A stretch of DNA of 35,673 nucleotides from Pelargonium nanum (GCA_036897485.1 JAYMTF010000472.1:1-35673), one strand, 5' to 3'. Positions 10,829 to 23,620 are shown, counted from the stretch's first letter. Program-made: numbers and translations. Notes: a model not told the origin generated them from the sequence alone.

Positions 10829-13800
10829 ATGGCGGATTCAGAAGCAGTGGTCACCGACCCTAATCCGAAGATGAGCGGTCAAGATCAGATCAAGCGGCCG
10901 CAGAAGCGGAAGCGAGCTTCGTTGGCGCCGGAGAGCTTGAGCCGCGAAGAGATCGAGACCCGAATCGCCGATCTGAAGAAAGAGATTGATGGGTTGTTTG
11001 GGTACTATAATGAGGTCATGGATCGGAAGCTGGATCTGAACGCGAGCGATTGTGGGACGATTAGCTCGACGATTGCTGTGTTTCTGGAGGAGAGCAAGCT
11101 TCCGTTAACGAAGCTGGTCGAGGAGGTTTATGAGAAGGTGAAGGAGATGAGAAATGGGTCGGTGGTGACGCCGGCGAGTGTGAAGAGTAGTGTGGTTTCT
11201 GTTGGGCAGAGAGTGATGTATGGTGTGCCGAACGAGGAGGCTGATATTCTCGAGGACGAGACCGATTCGTGCCTTTGGTGCTGGGAGGTGATTTAATTTT
11301 AGCTTTGTCTGAGAATTTTTTTATTAGGTCATTTTTATGTTGAAGTTGGTTTGTGGGTTATTGTGTTTGTGAACATGTTTGATTTTGTTCATTTTTGCAT
11401 ATTTTGTGTTTTTTAAGTTCGGATATGTCGATTTTAGTATTCGATTATGTGGTGTAGCATGATATTGGTTGGTGCCTTTGGTGCTGGGAGGTGATTTTTA
11501 GCTTCATCCTAACAATTTTTTATGTGGGCATTTTTGAATTTTGTAGATTTGTGGGTTCACGTGCTTGCTAACATGTTTGATTTTGGGCATTTGACAATGT
11601 CTTGTTTACTGAGTTTGGATTTGTGAATTTTAGGAATTGATTATGTGGTTTAGTTTGTGAATTGATTTGGGCATTTTTGAAATGTGTTGATTTAGAGATT
11701 ATTGTGTTTGTGGACATGCTCAATTTTGATATCTTTTTTGGTGTAAAATTGTGTTTGTTGAGTTTGGTATTTAGTTACTTGACTCAGCTGCATGTGAAAT
11801 GTGGGATTCAAATTCTGTGTTTTACACTGAGGACAATACCGGTTGGCAGGAGGTGTTTTTCTGGCCTACTCTATTTGGGAATGTTTGAATTTTGTTGATT
11901 TATGGGTTAATGTGCTTGTGTGCATGTTTGATTTTGAGCATTTTTGCAAAATTGTCTATTGAGTTTGAATTTGTCAATTTTGATATTTTATTACATGATT
12001 TAGTTTGCGAAATGTGGGTTTTAGACATTAGTGTTATACACTGTATGTAATGTATTGAATGTGCAGATTCCACATTGTCTTTTGGTTTGATTTTGGCGGG
12101 TATGAATTGTCATCACTGTGTTTGAACTTATAACATTTTCCATGTTTGCTTTTGATTGCATTTCCATGTTAATCAGCTCTGCATTATGTTGATTCATATG
12201 GTCTTCAAGTTACTATTTTTATTTGGTCTATTTGATTAATTCTTTTAATCAATTCCATCTCTGTGTATGGTGAGTTTGGTCTAACTCTAATTGACCCTAT
12301 GAGCCGGGTCTGAATTTTGGTGGCAATGCATTTTGTTCCTGCTGCTGTATACATTGGAGAATGGACACACGGGATTTACATTGCCTTTTTGGGTTCACTA
12401 ATTGTGTGGGGTGTAATTCATCATGGTTATGTTCAGATTACCTATGTATGGAAAATTTTGTCAAGCTCCAATCAGCTGTATCTTTCGGGTGTATTTAATT
12501 TTTGTTGCGTTACTTTCTGTTCTATTGACATGGATATTAGTCTCTACCAATTTATGATTATTGTTCTTAAAGTTACTATGTTTCTTCATTTTATTTGTTT
12601 CTTTGATCACGATTTATATCCTGCATAGGTTTATCCTTGTTAAATGTACTAAGATTGGCAATTGTTCTATTGGTCCTTTATTCCCATGTTTATTAGAATT
12701 GACTCGCATAAGTGTTCGGGTACTATGAAGCATTTTTTTAGTATCATATTGTCTTATTATGTTAGATTGTATGTACTGTTTTTTGTCCATTATTGATTGA
12801 TTTCTTTATTTGTTGCATAGACAAGAGATTTAAAGTTGATGCCTGGAGTTGCCCGAGGCACATTGAAAATCAGGCGTACCTGTCGGAAGAAGATCCAAGA
12901 GAGGATTACTGCTGTTTATGGTTAGTTTATCTAACTTGACCTATATGGCTTTGTTAGTTGTGCACTCTGATTTTACTTTTACTCAATTTCACATAATTCT
13001 TAACTTTTATTTGCTGAGCTATGTAGCACGGATTCGGACACGCGATACGATTCGCGACGCGATTCGGACACGTAATTCGCAATTTCTAAAAAATATAGGA
13101 TACGATTCGTTAGGACATGTAATTTTTTATTTTTTATAAATATACTTTTATATCCAAGAATTACTTATATTAGAATTCAAAAATTAATTTAAAAAACATT
13201 ACATACACAAAATCATCTTCTACATATAGCATAAGTCATAAGTCATTAGAAAAAGAAAAAAAACTACTGTAATCTCAATATTCAATATAAATGGAAAGAG
13301 TTTTTTTGTCAAAATGTAAGATAAAAAAGGCCAGATTTTCTGGATTTTGTGAATCCATGAATCCGTAGTGAATCCGTGTCCGATTCGCGATATGATACGG
13401 ATTCGTAAGGTGTTGAGCGAATCGGTGCTTCATAGTTGCTGAGTAAGAGTAGGAACAATTTTGCACGATGGTTTGGACACATCCAACATAGGAAAATTAG
13501 CGACCTTGTAAGAGAACTTAGTCAGGAGAAACTAAAAGGACTGTGGAGATCTAGGTTAAATAAGAAAATGAATGCCTTAGTTATTGGAATAATTAATTTT
13601 GGAGTGCCAACGTGGCTTAGCATACATTGTTTTATTTATTTGTGTTTGTTTTTGGTTCTTTTGATAGTGCATGGATATGCTTCTATTTCTGTGATCACAT
13701 ATACAATGATACTAGTGAGTAGGAATAAGGAAGGTTTGAGTATTCAGACTTAAGATATTGGCTACATTAGTCTGAATGAGGAACTCTTTGTTAATCCAAA

Positions 13801-16800
13801 CTTAGTAGGATAGGGTCATATAAGACTACTCCAATTGAGTTAGTGGGCAATTTGTAGATCATAGTGATGCCTCATTGGTGAAAATAAATTATCCTTGCAA
13901 AGAAGCTTGGTTGATAAGACTAAACAAATCAAAGAGGAGACCTTTTGTAACGGTTTGTTTTTTTATTGGCCCACAATTTGAAGGTATATGCATGTCTATT
14001 TAAGCTAACACAGTAGCAAGGCTCTTGAAAGTGAACTAGATAATGGGATTTGAGAGGATGCCTAGCTAGTTTTGCACTAGATTGGGGAAGTGAAATAGCA
14101 AAATCAGAAATGAAGCCTGCTATGTTTGCAATGTGCCCGGACAACTTTGCACAGTTGTGTTTGCTCTGGTAGTTTAGTCTTTTGAAATATCCTTGTCAAT
14201 TTATCTTGTGAGTTTTGTTATAATTGTGTTTTTTTTTTCTTCCCCATTTTTTTTCTATGTATAAGATTTTGTATGCTATACGTTTTTCTTTGTAGCATTG
14301 ATATCTTGTTCTATATTTACATTAAATCAACTAAGAGCCTAAATGGGTTGCTGGTTGATGATTTGAGGCATTTTCTGATTGCGAAGCAAGTTGCTAATGT
14401 TTGTGTTTTGCTTCAGCAATGATAGCTGAACTGCAGAAGGTTCAGAGCAGCCAGAATTCCAAAACCGACCTGGTTAAAGCTTCAGAAAAGCTTGGTAGAG
14501 TATTGAATGAGGCTGATATTCGGTTGTTGGTAGATAACATGATGCAGAAGAATGGAGCAGATGTGTACGTGTCTGGTAAAATATGTTCTTGACTTTTATA
14601 AATACTTTTTTCTTTCTAACCTTTTTACTAATGCAGGGCTGATAAAGAAGCAAAACGAGAAGAGAAACAGCTAATTAAACAACTGGAGAAAAACAAACGA
14701 GAAGCTGAGAAGGAGAAGAAAAGACTTGACCGAGAACTACAAAAAGAAAAGTTGCAAAATGTGAGTACCAAATTGTTGAACCTGTTGGTTGTTATGGATC
14801 CAAATATACGAGTTTGGTATACATTGCACCAAAATACGTATAATTTGGTTCATGTTATTTTACTCTACAGGTTAGATTGACAGGACAGAAATAAGAATCT
14901 ATCAAGAGCAAAACAAGCATTTTTTAGAAAGGAATGTAGATTGTGTCTTTTCTTTAAAAAAAATTATGTTGATACTGATACTCATTTACTTTAACAGTGT
15001 TGTTTTAGTTTTTCAAGATTTTTGCTAATATTTTCCCCGTTGATTTTTGTATCTCAGGAGAAGGAGCAGAAGCAGTTACAAGAGGAAGCTGAAAGGCGCC
15101 GAGAGAAAGAAGAGTCTGAAATGAAGAAGCAGCTTAGAAAGCAGCAAGAGGAGGCTGAGAAGGATCAAAGGCGCCGTGAAAAAGAAGAGAGTGAGCTAAA
15201 AAAGAAACTTGCCATACAAAAGCAAGCTTCAATTATGGAACGGTTTCTCAAAAGAAGCAAGACAGATTCATCATGCCAGAATACCCAATCTTCGACCAAA
15301 CCAACATCCACACCTGATTCCTTAATTAAAGACAGTGACACAACACCTGAGTCAGTTACTTTGTTAATGGACCTTGCTTTTTCATCAAATGATGAGATCA
15401 ACACTGATAATATTTTCAAGTAGGTTTTCTTGTTTTGTTATATCTTTAACCTTTATAAGCTCTGTTATTGCAATCTCTGATAGAGAGTTTGTTTCATTGT
15501 GCAGGTCACATCTATCTTCTTGGCGTTGCCTAGGCCAATCCATTCGTGTGAATCATAAGACCTGGGGACAGCGCCAGAAGCCTAAAACTAAACTGTTTAA
15601 GGAACTTAAGCTCACTGCCGGTAAAGGGTTAGCTTGTGATGATGAGATGAGTATGGAGAAACTTGTAGATGGATGGGTGCAAAGGGCTTCTGATGATCAA
15701 CCGTGCCATAGCCTTGAAGATGGTTCTCTTTCAAATGTGAAGAAGTGCAAGCAGAGAAAGCAGCTGTTGCAATTTGATAAGAGCCATAGACCAGCTTTCT
15801 ATGGTATTTGGCCTAAGAAAAGGTAGACTCTCTCATTCAAGTTTTTGGTTTATGTATATACTGATTTTGTTATAGTCTGTTACTTCAATATGTTGTTCTA
15901 TGTTATGTTTTGGCGCGTTCCAAAGTCCAAAGTTGTACACACACATATAGTCTTGAAAGCATTACTGAAACCCACTTTATGTTTTCTGACTGCTTCAACT
16001 GTTGAAGTCTAAATGATACTGCCTTGTTCTTTTGGTTTTTGAGTCTGCTTGAACATCTATCAAGTTATGAATGATAGTAAAAGGCTAGTAATTAAAGAAT
16101 GCCTCTGAGGTGATGTTTGCATACTAGTGCCTCTCTAGGCCGGTTTTGCATAAAGTTTTTTGGGAATTTTTTTTGCTGAGCAAAACGTCATTCTAATTAT
16201 TTAATTTCTATCTATTCAGTGATGTCATTGGACCGCGCCACCCATTGAAGCAGGATCCTGACTTGGACTACGAAATTGATAGTGATGAAGAATGGGAAGA
16301 GGTACTTTCTAAGTTTTATACTCAAGTTATGTATATTTGAAGACGAACATTCTTAAAACTAACATTCTTATTGTGCAGGAGGATCCTGGAGAAAGCCTCT
16401 CAGATTGTGATAAAGACGAGGAAGAAGAAATTTTAGAGGAAGGATGTTTAAAAGCTGGCGATGAAGATGAAAGCGAAGATGGCTTTTTTGTACCTGATGG
16501 ATATCTCTCAGAAAATGAGGTAAGCCAATGGGAAGAGATTGTGAACTAATGGTGAAGTTGCATAGCATAATATAGCACTCTGCTTATTGTTAAAGCCATT
16601 ACTGTGCCCATTTTCAGGGTGTACAAGTTGACAGGATGGAAACTGATTGTGAAGTCAACGAGGCCAGAAGCTCACCTGGTTGTAAGCAAGACACAGAATG
16701 TGAGGAGTTCAATGCGTTGCTTCGACAACAGAAGTATCTGTACAATTTGACAGAGCATGCTCTTCGGAAAAACCAGCCTCTGATGATATTGAACCTAATG

Positions 16801-18384
16801 CATGAAAAGGTTCCTCTTTTATCAGCTGAAGACCTCACTGGTACTCTCAAGTTAGAGCAAACATGTCTGCAAGCCCTGAGCATGTGTTTGTTCCCTGGTG
16901 GGTCTCCAGTAGAGATTTCAATAGAGGGTAGCTTGGAAAATGAGAATGAAGAGGCTTGCACACCAGTTACCAAATGCAGCACCACTCCAGTGTCAACTAT
17001 CATACCAGACTCGGATTTGCCAACAATAGTAAGTTGTGTATACTCTAAGGCTTCTGTGGTGCATGTTTTTACAGATCCAACATACATGACACATTTATTA
17101 AATTTTTCTAGTAAACTCGCTTAAATCATGTTGTTCCTTTTGGTCACAAATTGTCTGCTCTATCTTATGCTATCTGTGCTTGATTTCATTATGAAAATGC
17201 AACTGTGAACTAATTATTGACATGCTCTTATCATTTAGGTCTCTACAATCCAGTCATGTTCTCAGGGTATCAACAAGGTGGTAGAGTCTTTGCATACCAA
17301 GTTCCCCACCACTCCAAAGTCCCAGCTGAGAAATAAAGTACGCGAGATATCGCAGTTTGTGGATAATCGTTGGCAGGTTAGTAGCCACAGTATCTTGTGA
17401 TGTGGATTTTTCTTTTGTTTCTGGCAGTGGAATCAAATTATTTAGACCATTAGTAGTGATGGATGTATCGTGTTATATCTATGATGAAACAAGGAGTGAT
17501 CAGACTTAGAGATAATAAGAACCAGCTTACAATCTTGAATTTACAATGCTTTCAAAACTGAAATTTGTTTTTGCTGTCATTTGGAATTGCACATCACATC
17601 AACCCAGGAATTGAACTGTCACTAGATTACTTGAACTTCTTAGTGTTCAGGCAGGCCTTTTTGGATGTACCAGCAATGCCATTTTTGTTGCATATTGGCA
17701 TTGTTGTGAAAGTTGTTCATTTGTAGATGATGAAATTGTGTTAAACACTTGTTTCAAGGTTAAAACTTTTTTGTTTTTCTTATGCAGGTGAAGAAAGATG
17801 TATTGGACAAGCTGGGTATGTCCATTTCACCAGGTATGCTTTATCTTCATTTCTACTAGAGTTGGCAGTTTGTGTTGTGTTAAAGATTGAATATGTGCTA
17901 TATGGGCACAAACATGACACGTTTAATAATCGCGCTTTTAGTAATCAAGTTGGTGTTTTGCATTAGTGTTGTCTTTGACTCAAACGACTGTCTCACTTGT
18001 TCAACACAAACACAACACAATTATTATTTAGACTAGGTTTCTCCAATGCACAAATATGTTGAACACGAATGTTTCACTTGTCCAACGCAAAAATAACACA
18101 ATTATTAAACGTGTCGGGTTCCCAATAGATACACAAATATGTTGGCTTAAAACATGTATGTCTCCCAAATTGCCCTAAACAAATTCTTGTTTTTTCTTGA
18201 AATGACAGTGAAGAGTGGCAAAAGAACAAGAACCATAGCTACATTTTTCTCCAAAAGGTGCCTTCCTCCAGCTACAACCACCAATCCAAATGAAACCTCT
18301 CCCCAACCATCCAAGAAACCAGCTATTCAGAAGAATCTGGAATGTGCATTGAACCAAGAGGATTGCTCATACACCCAAGTTTAG
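10829..18384 (+). CDS. FAS1: Chromatin assembly factor 1 large subunit FAS1 (p150-like)
   Basis: Largest subunit of CAF-1, which deposits H3-H4 onto newly replicated DNA with FAS2 and MSI1. Exons: 10829-11287, 12821-12920, 14417-14564, 14637-14760, 15058-15419, 15505-15822, 16220-16301, 16379-16519, 16618-17028, 17239-17376, 17788-17833 and 18209-18384. All junctions are GT-AG, frame is kept, and the product is 834 aa, close to the ~815 aa of Arabidopsis FAS1. Residues 1-150 carry a basic KRPQKRKR patch. Residues about 237-347 form the charged Lys/Glu/Arg coiled coil. FYGIWPKK leads into an acidic ED region (about 518-578) containing DSDEEWEEE. Residues 716-772 match the C-terminal winged-helix region ([12 protein letters not shown] to WQVKKDVL). 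A degenerate PCNA-binding-like TIATFFSKR follows at about 785. The start is the first ATG after the TATA box. Introns 1, 2 and 11 hold repeats or transposons. Confidence 0.97.
11269..12010. repeat. ~200-bp tandem duplications in FAS1 intron 1, including a copied splice donor
   Basis: The last 19 bases of exon 1 and the first 7 of the intron (11269-11294) recur identically at 11472-11497, a shift of 203 bp. The intron block containing ACATGTTTGATTTTG and nearby GGGTTA and CATTTTTG elements then recurs in four decayed copies near 11355, 11551, 11695 and 11904. Spacing is 196, 144 and 209 bp. The copied exon fragment has no acceptor near it. Confidence 0.85.
13019..13435. mobile_element. hAT-type MITE, 417 bp, with perfect 8-bp target duplication
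   Basis: In FAS1 intron 2 the element is bracketed by TTGCTGAG at 13011-13018 and 13436-13443. Its ends are inverted repeats: CTATGTAGCACGGATTCG on the left, and CTATGAAGCACCGATTCG when the right end is read on the minus strand (16 of 18 identical). Subterminal GATTCG and GGACACG motifs repeat in both arms. There is no coding capacity. The 8-bp duplication and terminal form are those of hAT elements, so a hAT transposase acting in trans is the likely mover. Confidence 0.9.
13445..13570 (+). pseudogene. Fragment resembling a LINE reverse-transcriptase C-terminus
   Basis: Read in the frame starting at 13436, this encodes [19 protein letters not shown]. It resembles the RWFGHV-x-RRP segment found near the end of many plant non-LTR reverse-transcriptase proteins. 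No other RT motif is found and the frame runs on into unrelated sequence, so it is a short dead relic. It abuts the right target duplication of the hAT MITE. Confidence 0.5.
17857..18177. mobile_element. hAT-like MITE relic in FAS1 intron 11
   Basis: The left end TAGAGTTGGCAGTTTG and the minus-strand right end TAGGGCAATTTGGGAG form degenerate inverted termini. The interior is rich in AACACAA, ACACG and ACAAATATGTTG words shared between its halves, as in a common plant MITE family with TAGAGNTGGCAATT ends. No target duplication survives. It ends about 31 bp before exon 12. Confidence 0.45.
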
Positions 18385-18921
18385 TTTGGCCTCTCTTCTC
18401 TTGCCCTTAAATTCACTTTTGCTTTGTTTTAGCTTCTTTTCCTCTTCATGGTTTATAGCTTTTGATGTGGCATGTGCCTGTAGATACTTGCTTACACTGA
18501 ATTGTGAAGAGTCAATTCTTTGTGTTATTGGGTGATTGAAAGTGAAATATATAAATGGGTCTTTTTTCTTGTGCCTCACATGCTCTGTTGAAAAGCTTCT
18601 TTCAAGGGAATAGTTGGTGAACATTGCATGAGATTTGAAAGATAGGAGTGTAGGAGCATTTAATTACCTTCAAGGTTTGGCTTTGGGATTTGAGGTTCAC
18701 ATTGAGATTTACAACACTTTAATTTGTCCATCTCAAAGTGAATATATATATGTATATATATATTATGGTTGTGTTTTGAAAAAATGAATTTGATTTGAAA
18801 TTTATTATATAAAACTTGGAAAATGGTAGAATTCTATTGATTCGAAATTTTATGATGTATGCATGTTTTGAGTTTTGTGTAGTGTTTACGGAGGCTATGA
18901 ATTATGTGTTTACATGAGTTT

Positions 18922-19107
18922 ACAGATCATGTGCCAAATTGCTATATGGCATCTCATTTGAGACGGGTTTTACTTAAAAATTGTGTCGTATATGCGTAAA
19001 GTTACAGGTCATGTGCCAATTGCTATACGACACCCCATTTGAGACGGGTTTTTCTTAAATTTTGTATCGTATATGCGTAAAGTGACAGGTCATGTGCCAA
19101 ATTGCTA
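18922..19107. repeat. 82-bp tandem repeat, ~2.3 copies
   Basis: Units start at 18922, 19004 and 19085 with ACAG(A/G)TCATGTGCCAA. Each full unit contains CATTTGAGACGGGTTTT and TCGTATATGCGTAAAGT. Copies differ by a few substitutions and one indel, so the duplication is fairly recent. It lies about 540 bp past the FAS1 stop. Confidence 0.85.
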
Positions 19108-21749
19108 ATCTAATCTGCATTATGGAACCTCCAAAATATTGGGCATGAACTGTATGCATTTATTGCAGGTTGATGTAGGAAGAAAATAAATGTAGACCTT
19201 ACATAAGCTAAATCATGCAATAGCTGCAAAGGTTGGATTGTCCTTCAAAGCATGAAATAGTTGGAAAATGTAGTTTTGTAGACTATACACACACATATAA
19301 ATAAAGGAAATTCAAAACATAAAAGTTTTGGCTTAGCGTGTTATGTTGTGTTGACTACCTCATTTTACTTAGTAAACGAATTGTGTTCGTGTTGAATATG
19401 TTTAACCCGCTTAATCTGTCCAATTAAACGAATTGTGTAACGCGTTTATTGATTACTCGTATAATAATAAAAATGTACTTTTTCAAACATATCCTATAAA
19501 AAAATACTCATATAAGTTAAATGGATCAATTATATCGGTTCGTGTCATGTTAATATCAACTCATTTATTTAAACGTGTTAGTCATGTCGTATCGTGTCAA
19601 CACGCTCATAAACGATTTGTATAATTGTTGTTCACCTCTTAAATAAATATGAACATATGAAATGACAATTTTGTCCTTCATCTCACTTTACATTTTAAAA
19701 CCATAGCCAAGCAAATAATAAATTATTGTTATTTTTGTTAAGTTTTCAAGAGCAATTTTGGATAAATTTTCATGTCAAACATAAATGGTAAGTTATGTAA
19801 TTTCTAGTTTTGGATTTGTAAATGGTAAACCATAATTTCTAAAAAGAATTTCAGGGTTATTTTCAAAATTTTGAACAGCATGATTACGAAAATACCCTTG
19901 TAAATAATTCTATTTATTTCTCATAGCCACTAAATTTAACATAATTACAAAATTGCCACTGTATTTTACCTAATTTCTCTAACCTACCACTATTTAAATC
20001 TCAAAATGTATGGTCCATATCATTTAATCCAAATCCTATATATATTTATTTGCAGTCATGGTAGGTTGGGGGCTTGGGGACATAACATTTCATGAAATTA
20101 AAATCTATAGCACAAATATGTAATTGTTCCACCAACCTACCATTTCATATAATGTTTTTTTTCTATCAATATGAGTTGCAAAAGATTTTTTTAAAACGTG
20201 TTCGGCTTGTATATTCAGTAATTTGGGCATACGATTTTTTGTTAACGTGTTAAAAACCGAATATGTTTAGTTGGTGCAAACGTGATTTGAGTAATCAAAT
20301 TAAGGTATCGAGTTGCATGGGTTTACAACTTTACGCCGGATTTTTTAAGACTCTGGTGGCCAAAATTCAAGAAATGCGGGTTGCGAGGTCTAGATTAGGT
20401 TCCGTTTTTTCTGTTTAAAATGTGTGAGTTCGTACAAATTTAAAGGACCCGATAAAAATAATTAGTCGGTTAAGTCTATTTTACGCAACTGAATCCATAT
20501 ATAAAAACGTGAAATGAATTTTGAGGGCCTACAAGTTTAGACCCGAATTTGACAACTCTAACCTAACATATAGAGTCATTAAATTGTATCATTGTGTTAA
20601 ATTTATGGGTTGACTAAATTGCTTCATAGTCACAAAATCAATGAAATTAATTCATGTCACACTCTATAATGTGTCATTTAGTCAACTATCTTGTTGATTC
20701 TTAACTAAAAAATATCTTTTCATTAAGGTTCTAAATTGAACGAATTATTTAGCGTCCAAAACTTTGTAAAGACCGCTCGTACATAACATTTAATAATAAA
20801 ACTTTCTTATTCGCCAATTGCATCTCGACTAATTAAAAAAATGTCATTTTATTCAAATTCGTACATTGATTAAAACGTTTTGCATATCAAACTTACGGCG
20901 ATTTTATGTGTAGTTTAATAGGGCGTTGTTATTTGTTGTATATTTAATTTTGAATTTGATTAAAAGAAAATAGTTGAATCATATATAATTCAGATAATCC
21001 GTTTTTGCGTAAACTTTTGCAAGATAAACTCTCTATTATTATTTCTCCATAGAGCAACTTGCATGAATGTGTCTCTTTCTATCCCCACAAACACAGCAAC
21101 AACAACAACAACAAAAAGTCTAATGCTAACATGATATAACATTTAAAAGTGATAGTTACTTAAATAAAATCACTATTGGAATGATAGATACTCTTTTATT
21201 GTATCTCAAAATGTCTTTGTTAATTTTTATTTTATTTTATGAAAGGGTATTTGTCATTTTCTAATATATTTATTTATTGACTTATTTTATACAAAAATAC
21301 TAATAATATTCTTGAGAATATTGTATTAAATTACTATTTGTTTGATAGATGCATGTACATCTCCATACTCCATAAGTCTTTGTTATTTTCTAAAATGTTA
21401 ATTTATTCGATGTGTTTTATGTGAACGTACTAATAATATTCGTACCAATAATATTCGTGTTAAAAACACTCGTATTGAGATTTTTTCTATATTGAATTCA
21501 CATGGTGTTTGTGTATTGGAATATTTGACCTTTTCAAATTTAGTTGTGTCAAGAAAAAAGTCTTATTCTATGAATTATTAGATTAATAGTTATGGTTTAC
21601 GACTTTACGTAACAATTTTTTAGCATAATCTTGGTACGACTAATTATATTTCACACTAATATATTAGTGATGGAAATTTTATATTTGAGGTTATTATTTT
21701 ATTATTATTGTAATTATTTACCTTTTATTGAATAAGAATATATAAATTA

Positions 21750-22660
21750 CTAGTTTAGGTCCCGTGCGTTGCACAGGTGAAAAAAATATGATTACTTTAC
21801 CTGAAATTTGAATATAATAAATAAATAAAATAATAATCATTCATTTGATAATAACAAATACATTAAAATTTCTTATATCTCGTTGAATATGAATTTTTGT
21901 TTTACTAAAATATATTAAAATACAATTGTGTCAAGTGAAAGAAACATTGGATTTGAATGAGAATAACGAATACAAAAGAATAAATTTTTTTGTACACACA
22001 TATCACCACATATCAAATATTACATCTTTATCGGATACACATAAATTATATAACAATCGCCGCTTGATACTTACTCGATGAAATTTATTCCGAATCTCGT
22101 TGTCCTAGCTTTTTTTGTTTCTTCTTGAATCTCAATAAAAAATTCTTAAACATGAACAATAATAAAAAAAAATGTTAAGCGAAATAAAAATTTGACTATG
22201 TATATAAATCACATACAATATGAATCATGTCTATCGTATCATTACAAAATATATAATGTATGCTATCTTACTACTAAGCGTCGGCTTTGATTTTGGTGGT
22301 GCGTATAAAGATCTATTTATATACATCTCACTTTAGGGTTTCTGTAGTCACTTACCTTAATATATTACTTTACTTGTAAATATTTATTTATTTTGTATTA
22401 TTACCTTATAAATTAAAACATTTATAATGAATAATTTAATTTAGGTAAATGTTATTTTATTGAAAATTTTATTCTTCAATAGAAAGAAAGTAAAAAAATT
22501 GACCTTATTACAAATATAGTCCTAAATTATAATCAAATAAAAATTGTGCTGGAAGTATAATTATACAAAATTTTGGGTTAAAACTAAAAATTTGATGACG
22601 TGGCGCTCTAATACGCATTATAAACATGTTTTTTGGTTCAGCTTTTATAGTATGTATAGA
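21750..22660 (-). mobile_element. Non-autonomous Helitron, 911 bp, minus orientation
   Basis: On the minus strand the element starts TCTATACATACTATAAAAGC (from 22660) and ends CTAG (21753-21750). Seven bases before CTAG lies a 7-bp stem with a GTT loop on the plus strand (CCCGTGC, 21761-21767; GCACAGG, 21771-21777) and one mismatch. The flanking host bases are A (21749) and T (22661), the A-T insertion site expected for Helitrons, with no target duplication. No Rep/helicase is encoded. The TC start, hairpin and CTAG end together are the diagnostic set. Confidence 0.8.
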
Positions 22661-23072
22661 TTTGCCATTTAATTCTTAATTATATGTTATATTTATAAAA
22701 TAAAAATAAATTATTGATAGCGAATTTGAGATTGACTTTAAGTATGAAAGCAACTAAGCCAGAAGATGAGATGTCCCTTTTATTAAACTAGAAAGTAGAA
22801 AGAGAGGTTGAATAAAATTAGGAGATTAAAATCTAATTGTTGTTTTTGTATATATGAATAAAATTAATAATGCAACATATAATTATTTTGTAATCTTGCC
22901 CCCACAATCAATTTGAATAGGCTTAATAGTTAGATAAAGCTTTATTCTATTAATTTGATCTCACAAAATAACAATAGATGAATACGACGGATAAATTCCT
23001 AAACGAACGGCGGAGATCGGAATTATTTGAGAAATGATATATATTATATAACCATTGAGTTCTTATTAAAAT

Positions 23073-23100
23073 TCAGGGTGATTCGTCAGAGTCACCCTGA
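23073..23100. repeat. Perfect 9-bp inverted repeat
   Basis: TCAGGGTGA at 23073-23081 pairs with TCACCCTGA at 23092-23100 around a 10-nt loop. Related worn versions (TCGTCAGAGT followed by ACTCT) occur about 136 bp downstream, as part of the local repeat array. Confidence 0.6.
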
Positions 23101-23475
23101 CTTAATTCACATTGTTTTTTTTCTTGCGCAATCCAAGTGAAAGAAGATTGTAGAAGGACATTTATGTCTTTACCAAATTATCTTGTATTTTTTTTTATGC
23201 AACTCAGATTTTCGTCAGAGTTACTCTCTACTTAATTCACCTTATATATATATATTTTTTGCGCAGTCCAAACGAAGGAAGGTCGCATAAGAACATTTAT
23301 GTCTCTCTCTTTTGATTGGCGGTCTCATGACGATCAACTAAGCAAACAACTAGGTCAGTTTGTAGCAATAGCAACCTTAATTAAAAAGTTTTTTTTTGTG
23401 TGTGTGCAATCCAAGTGAAAGAAAGTCATGGAAGAGCATTCACGTCTTTCTCTTTTGAGTTGCGGTCTCCAAACA
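23090..23475. repeat. ~140-bp tandem repeat, three diverged copies
   Basis: The block TGCGCAATCCAAGTGAAAG, followed by GTC- or TTG-containing sequence and then ACATTTATGTCTTT or a variant, recurs at about 23123, 23259 and 23400 (spacing 136 and 141 bp). Copies 2 and 3 also share CTTTTGAKTKGCGGTCTC. No coding frame is conserved. Confidence 0.75.
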
Positions 23476-23620
23476 CTACATACATGTATACCATTGCCCG
23501 TAAAAATATTCAAACACGAGATATTCTTCATAGAGACCGCTCCCTCAACAACTCTACCCATAAGTTTTTTTCCTCTATAAAATAAAAGGTCAATGAGACT
23601 AGAGTTACATTTTTTTCATC

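Noticed and set aside
12317-12628. Plus-strand open frame of 103 codons in FAS1 intron 1
   Set aside because: Hydrophobic because the intron is T-rich; no start context, homology or splice support.
16614-17087. Minus-strand open frame of 157 codons
   Set aside because: Antisense shadow of FAS1 exon 9, whose plus-strand reading is clearly FAS1.
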